NCBI RefSeq assembly: GCF_000152745.1
Contig: NZ_CH672428.1
Span: forward strand, 1,319,251-1,383,250
Reading direction: 5' to 3'
Source of the DNA: Oceanicaulis sp. HTCC2633
GTDB taxonomy: Bacteria; Pseudomonadota; Alphaproteobacteria; Caulobacterales; Maricaulaceae
Length of the DNA: 64,000 nt
Part shown: in pieces, positions 62,917 through 64,000 of the stretch
Numbering within the stretch: the stretch's first letter is position 1
How the letters are laid out: each line of letters begins with the position of its first letter
Notes under the pieces: generated by a model
Databases searched by the model: none
Seen by the model: only the letters and a program-made list of their open reading frames with translations
Told to the model about the DNA's origin: nothing
Position numbers and translations under genes: made by a program

Positions 62917-63033
62917 CGCGGGTCTCATTTCCTACTGTGAAGTGGATTGAAGCAGCGCAAGTAGAACTCCAGCTCCGTCCGGTCAACTGTGCTGGCGTGC
63001 GTGGAGAGCCTGAAGCCCGTCACGAAACCTTAA

Positions 63034-63078
63034 TGACCCACGGGTCAGTTTCATGTTGTTACTGACCACCTGGTCAGT
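63034..63078. promoter_or_regulatory. Two tandem TetR-type operators
   Basis: TGACCC-AC-GGGTCA at 63034-63047 and ACTGACCA-CC-TGGTCAGT at 63061-63078, centres 29 bp apart, immediately upstream of the tetR start at 63090. Near-identical half-sites (TGACC/GGTCA) suggest one regulator binding twice, most simply autoregulation by the adjacent TetR protein. Confidence 0.75.
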
Positions 63079-63089
63079 TATGAAGAGGC

Positions 63090-63734
63090 ATGACCGCGCC
63101 CCTCCGCCGCCGACGCCCCGAAGCCCGCCCCGAGGAAATCCTTGCAGCGGCGCTCGACGTCTTCACGCAAACCGGTTTCGCCAGCGCCCGGGTCGAGGAC
63201 ATCGCCCGACGCGCCGGACTGTCCAAGGGCGCGGTCTATCTCTACTTCCCGTCCAAGGAAGCCATGCTGGAAGCGCTGGTCGAGCAATCCGCCGCGCGCG
63301 TCGCCGATGCGCTGAGCGACCTTGCGGAAGCGGGCGCGGAACTTGATCCGGAAGTCGCCCTGCGCACAGGCCTGCGGATGGCCCTGAGCACGCTCTCGCA
63401 GCCTGAAATCTCGGCCGCGCCGCGCCTCATCCTCGCCGAAGCCGCGCGCTTCCCGGACCTTGCGAACTTTTACCGTCAGCGCGTGATCAATGTCGGACAG
63501 GCCGCCCTCACCCGCATCCTCACCGCGGGGATGGAGCAGGGCGTCTTCCGCACCGTGCAGACCCCGGTCGCCCTTCGCGCCTTCATGGGGCCGGTCCTCG
63601 CCCATGTCCTTGTCACCACCCTGTTCGCTCAGGAGGGCGATCCCGAGCTTGAACCGGCGGAGCTCGCCGACCAGCTCGCCGACTTTCTCCTTCATGGCCT
63701 CAAACCCGCCCCGCCTCATCACAGGGAGCGCTGA
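63090..63734 (+). CDS. TetR/AcrR family transcriptional regulator
   Basis: 214 aa. Helix-turn-helix at about residues 14-60: ILAAALDVFTQTGFASARVE, DIARRAGLSKGAVYLYFPSK, EAMLEALVEQ. The C-terminal domain (LANFYRQRVINVGQAALTRI) resembles the AcrR-type TetR_C used for efflux regulation. Two TGACC/GGTCA palindromes precede it, and a HlyD-type adaptor gene starts two bases after its stop, so it likely controls that export operon. Ligand unknown. Confidence 0.94.
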   Translation: MTAPLRRRRPEARPEEILAAALDVFTQTGFASARVEDIARRAGLSKGAVYLYFPSKEAMLEALVEQSAARVADALSDLAEAGAELDPEVALRTGLRMALSTLSQPEISAAPRLILAEAARFPDLANFYRQRVINVGQAALTRILTAGMEQGVFRTVQTPVALRAFMGPVLAHVLVTTLFAQEGDPELEPAELADQLADFLLHGLKPAPPHHRER

Positions 63735-63735
63735 C

Positions 63736-64000
63736 ATGCGCACAGCTCTATCAGCCTTCATTCTGCTCACCCTCACCGCCTGCGCGCCGCCCGCCACAGA
63801 GGTGCTTTACGGGTATGCGGAAGGCGACTTCCTGATGCTGGCGCCGGAAACCAGCGGGCGCGTGGAGACCGTCAGGGTGACGGACGGGCAAAGAGTGACG
63901 GCGGGCGAGCCCTTATTGTCACTGGAAAGCGAGGCGGAACGGCTTGCGCTTGAAGCGGCGCGTCAACAGGCCGAAGCCGCCGAGGCCCGCCTGGCCGACG
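63736..64000 (+). CDS. HlyD-family membrane-fusion protein (partial, runs off window)
   Basis: The reading frame starts MRTALSAFILLTLTACAPPA, a lipoprotein signal (LTAC), then VLYGYAEGDFLMLAPETSGR, VETVRVTDGQRVTAGEPLLS and [20 protein letters not shown], the biotinyl-lipoyl half and the start of the coiled-coil of an ABC- or RND-linked adaptor (YbhG-like). GGGAG precedes the ATG. The window ends 88 codons in, so the partner transporter is not visible. Operon with the TetR gene. Confidence 0.88.
   Translation, partial: MRTALSAFILLTLTACAPPATEVLYGYAEGDFLMLAPETSGRVETVRVTDGQRVTAGEPLLSLESEAERLALEAARQQAEAAEARLAD

Overview
The window is high-GC, gene-dense chromosomal DNA from an alphaproteobacterium. 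The best fit is the Maricaulales/Hyphomonadaceae group (Oceanicaulis- or Maricaulis-like). This rests on the class I lysyl-tRNA synthetase, an UrcA-family protein, a family of small YYSDASKT proteins (resembling DUF6289), DUF1285, DUF6111 and DUF3299 proteins, many membrane/periplasmic peptidases, chemoreceptors and a perfect CtrA-type box. The genus is an inference; no rRNA is present. I see no phage, insertion sequence, CRISPR array or plasmid functions, so this is ordinary core/accessory chromosome.

Layout. 1-5.2 kb: one unknown protein, then a leftward, translationally coupled operon (DUF1285 protein, CoA pyrophosphatase, DUF6111 protein, CCA-adding enzyme, 506-aa unknown). 5.2-11.9 kb: the divergent MoxR ATPase - DUF58 - BatA-like/DUF4159 - membrane VWA-like operon. 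11.9-17.8 kb: methyltransferase, the divergent yczR/yczE pair with a three-half-site operator, pirin, small lipoprotein, queE/queC and cutA. 17.9-21.5 kb: two convergent hybrid histidine kinases, the second with a degenerate receiver. 21.6-24.9 kb: DUF3299 lipoprotein and a three-gene cysteine-containing envelope operon behind a CtrA box. 24.9-29.2 kb: RND efflux pump with a palindromic operator candidate. 29.4-33.8 kb: tRNA-Met, chemoreceptor, TonB-like protein, CDF zinc exporter, lipoprotein. 33.8-42.0 kb: the branched-chain 2-oxoacid dehydrogenase genes (E1 alpha, E1 beta, E2, and a distant E3), split by a thioesterase/TetR/serine-hydrolase operon and a mosaic of intergenic palindromes. 42.2-45.7 kb: unknown protein, thiolase, CPBP protease, mnmA. 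45.9-49.0 kb: tandem chemoreceptors. 49.1-58.5 kb: ychF, enoyl-CoA hydratase, Bcr/CflA exporter, tandem 45-nt repeats, rlmJ, a large zinc metalloprotease, a serine carboxypeptidase and apt. 58.6-61.1 kb: four paralogous small secreted proteins plus an UrcA protein around an AT-rich gap. 61.3-64.0 kb: lysyl-tRNA synthetase, then a TetR regulator with two operators and the start of a HlyD-type exporter.

Functional links: the BCKDH genes, thiolase and enoyl-CoA hydratase point to branched-chain amino acid/acyl-CoA catabolism; the MoxR cluster, the envelope operon, RND, CDF, MFS and HlyD genes concern the cell envelope and efflux; three chemoreceptors and two kinases form a sensory set. The features most worth follow-up are the small secreted-protein family, the 35-nt palindrome at the thioesterase start, the split BCKDH locus, and the CtrA-linked envelope operon.
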